Shown here one piece after another: positions 6,339-7,202 of a DNA stretch of 7,202 nt. The DNA lies in assembly GCA_024643595.1 (NCBI GenBank), contig JAHEMS010000177.1, positions 1-7,202 on the forward strand, in the 5' to 3' direction. This DNA comes from Bacteroidota bacterium (lineage in GTDB: Bacteria; Bacteroidota; Bacteroidia; Cytophagales; Cyclobacteriaceae). The stretch's first letter is position 1; every line of letters begins with the position of its first letter. The translations under genes and the position numbers were made by a program. A model generated the notes under the pieces. The model was not told the DNA's origin. It made no database searches and saw only the letters and a list, made by a program, of their open reading frames with translations.

Positions 6339-7202
6339 ATGAAGATTTTTTTCAGATTTTGGATCATTCTTTTTATCTGTTATACCAGTTCCGCCCAGGT
6401 GATTACCTCACCACAGGGAAAACTTAAGCTACATTTTCAACTCACCGATACCGGAGAACCCGGCTATCAGCTTTTCATAGAAAATAAGGCGGTTACGGGT
6501 CTTGGTTTGATGGGTCTTGAACTTAAAGACCTGCCTTCCTTGACCGAAGGATTTGAATTGATGAAAATTGACTCTGTGTTAGTTAATGAAAAGTGGAATC
6601 CGGTTTGGGGTGAGGCGAAAGAAATTGTTAACAACTATCGTGAGCTTGTTGCTCAACTGAAGCAATATGCAACTGGTCGTGAAATGATCATTCGTTTTCG
6701 ATTGTTTGATGATGGTCTCGGATTTCGATATGAGTTTCCGGCGCAGTCAAAATTATCCTATTTTATAATTTCAGGTGAGCGCACGGAATTTAATATGCTG
6801 GGCAACCATAAAGCTTTTTGGATACCAGGTGACTATGATACGAATGAATACCCATATAGCACCACAGTGCTCAGTGATATCGATGCGGTAGCTACTTCTA
6901 ACAAGTATACTGAGATTGGTACGCGAAGACCGATCGGTAAAAATGTTGTTCAAACACCGTTGATGCTGAACTCATCCGATGGACTCTATATCAATATTCA
7001 TGAGGCTGCCTTGCTTAACTATCCAGCCATGTATCTACGCGTGAATGCAGAAAACTTTTCTCTCGCTACCGAGTTGGCCAGCGATGGAGTTGGTAACAAA
7101 GCCTATCTTCAAACGCCATGCAATACTCCTTGGCGTACTATTTTGGTAAGCTTTAAGGCAGCTGACTTATTGATGTCTAAGACTATTCTTAATTTGAATG
7201 AA
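6339..7202 (+). CDS. Exported GH97 glycosidase, N-terminal part (partial, cut by window end)
   Basis: The frame stays open from the ATG at 6339 to the last base, giving 288 codons; full GH97 proteins are about 650-740 residues, so under half is present. Residues 1-19 are a signal peptide ending TSSA before QVI. Residues about 22-288 match the GH97 N-terminal beta-sandwich: SPQGKLKLHF at 24-33, FRLFDDGLGFRYEFP at 120-134, FWIPGDYDTNEYPY at 160-173, SDGLYINIHEAALLNYPAMY at 213-232 and TPWRTI at 263-268. Glu170 sits where, from memory, SusB has its calcium ligand Glu194. The TIM barrel with the catalytic residues lies outside, so whether the enzyme is inverting (alpha-glucosidase, SusB type, Glu base) or retaining (alpha-galactosidase type, Asp nucleophile) cannot be told. 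The product sugar could feed the symporter at 87-1715. The gene has its own candidate promoter and operator upstream. Confidence 0.88.
   Translation, partial: MKIFFRFWIILFICYTSSAQVITSPQGKLKLHFQLTDTGEPGYQLFIENKAVTGLGLMGLELKDLPSLTEGFELMKIDSVLVNEKWNPVWGEAKEIVNNYRELVAQLKQYATGREMIIRFRLFDDGLGFRYEFPAQSKLSYFIISGERTEFNMLGNHKAFWIPGDYDTNEYPYSTTVLSDIDAVATSNKYTEIGTRRPIGKNVVQTPLMLNSSDGLYINIHEAALLNYPAMYLRVNAENFSLATELASDGVGNKAYLQTPCNTPWRTILVSFKAADLLMSKTILNLNE

Noticed and set aside
1..7202. tRNA, rRNA, CRISPR array, transposase, attachment site or origin
   Set aside because: No cloverleaf-like segments, regularly spaced repeats, terminal inverted repeats with target duplications, or integrase/transposase motifs were seen on either strand.

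Overview
The window reads as chromosomal DNA from a member of the Bacteroidota, probably an environmental Cytophagales- or Chitinophagales-like lineage. The evidence is the gene content (an SGLT-type Na+/solute symporter, a multidomain SGNH 'sialate O-acetylesterase', a GH97 glycosidase, small lipoproteins), A/T-rich leaders without strong Shine-Dalgarno sites, and one candidate promoter close to the Bacteroidota TTG...TAnnTTTG type. The genus cannot be fixed from the sequence.

Layout, all on the + strand: (a) 1-48, the last 15 codons of an unidentified gene; (b) 87-1715, a 14-helix Na+/sugar symporter of the SGLT/vSGLT type; (c) 1768-3723, an exported SGNH carbohydrate acetylesterase with an inserted jelly-roll-like domain, 52 nt behind the symporter and probably co-transcribed with it; (d) 3860-4204, a small, very A/T-rich lipoprotein of unknown role; (e) 4296-5246, a lipid-anchored S33 aminopeptidase of the proline iminopeptidase/tricorn F1 type; (f) 5410-6171, an exported S51 peptidase related to peptidase E/YgaJ/cyanophycinase; (g) 6339-7202, the N-terminal 288 codons of an exported GH97 glycosidase, cut by the window edge before its catalytic barrel.

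The flanking genes fit glycan use: deacetylation (c), glycosidic cleavage (g) and Na+-driven uptake of the released sugar (b). The middle genes (e, f) are two different exopeptidases, both with export signals, which suggests peptide trimming outside the cytoplasm. No SusC/SusD pair, regulator, tRNA, rRNA, CRISPR array, transposase or phage gene was seen. The clearest non-coding signal is a near-perfect 30-nt inverted repeat (6248-6277) just upstream of a candidate promoter (6288-6315) in front of the GH97 gene.

No clearly new multi-gene system is visible. The observations most worth follow-up are the palindrome and promoter before GH97, the compositionally aberrant lipoprotein, and the pair of exported exopeptidases.
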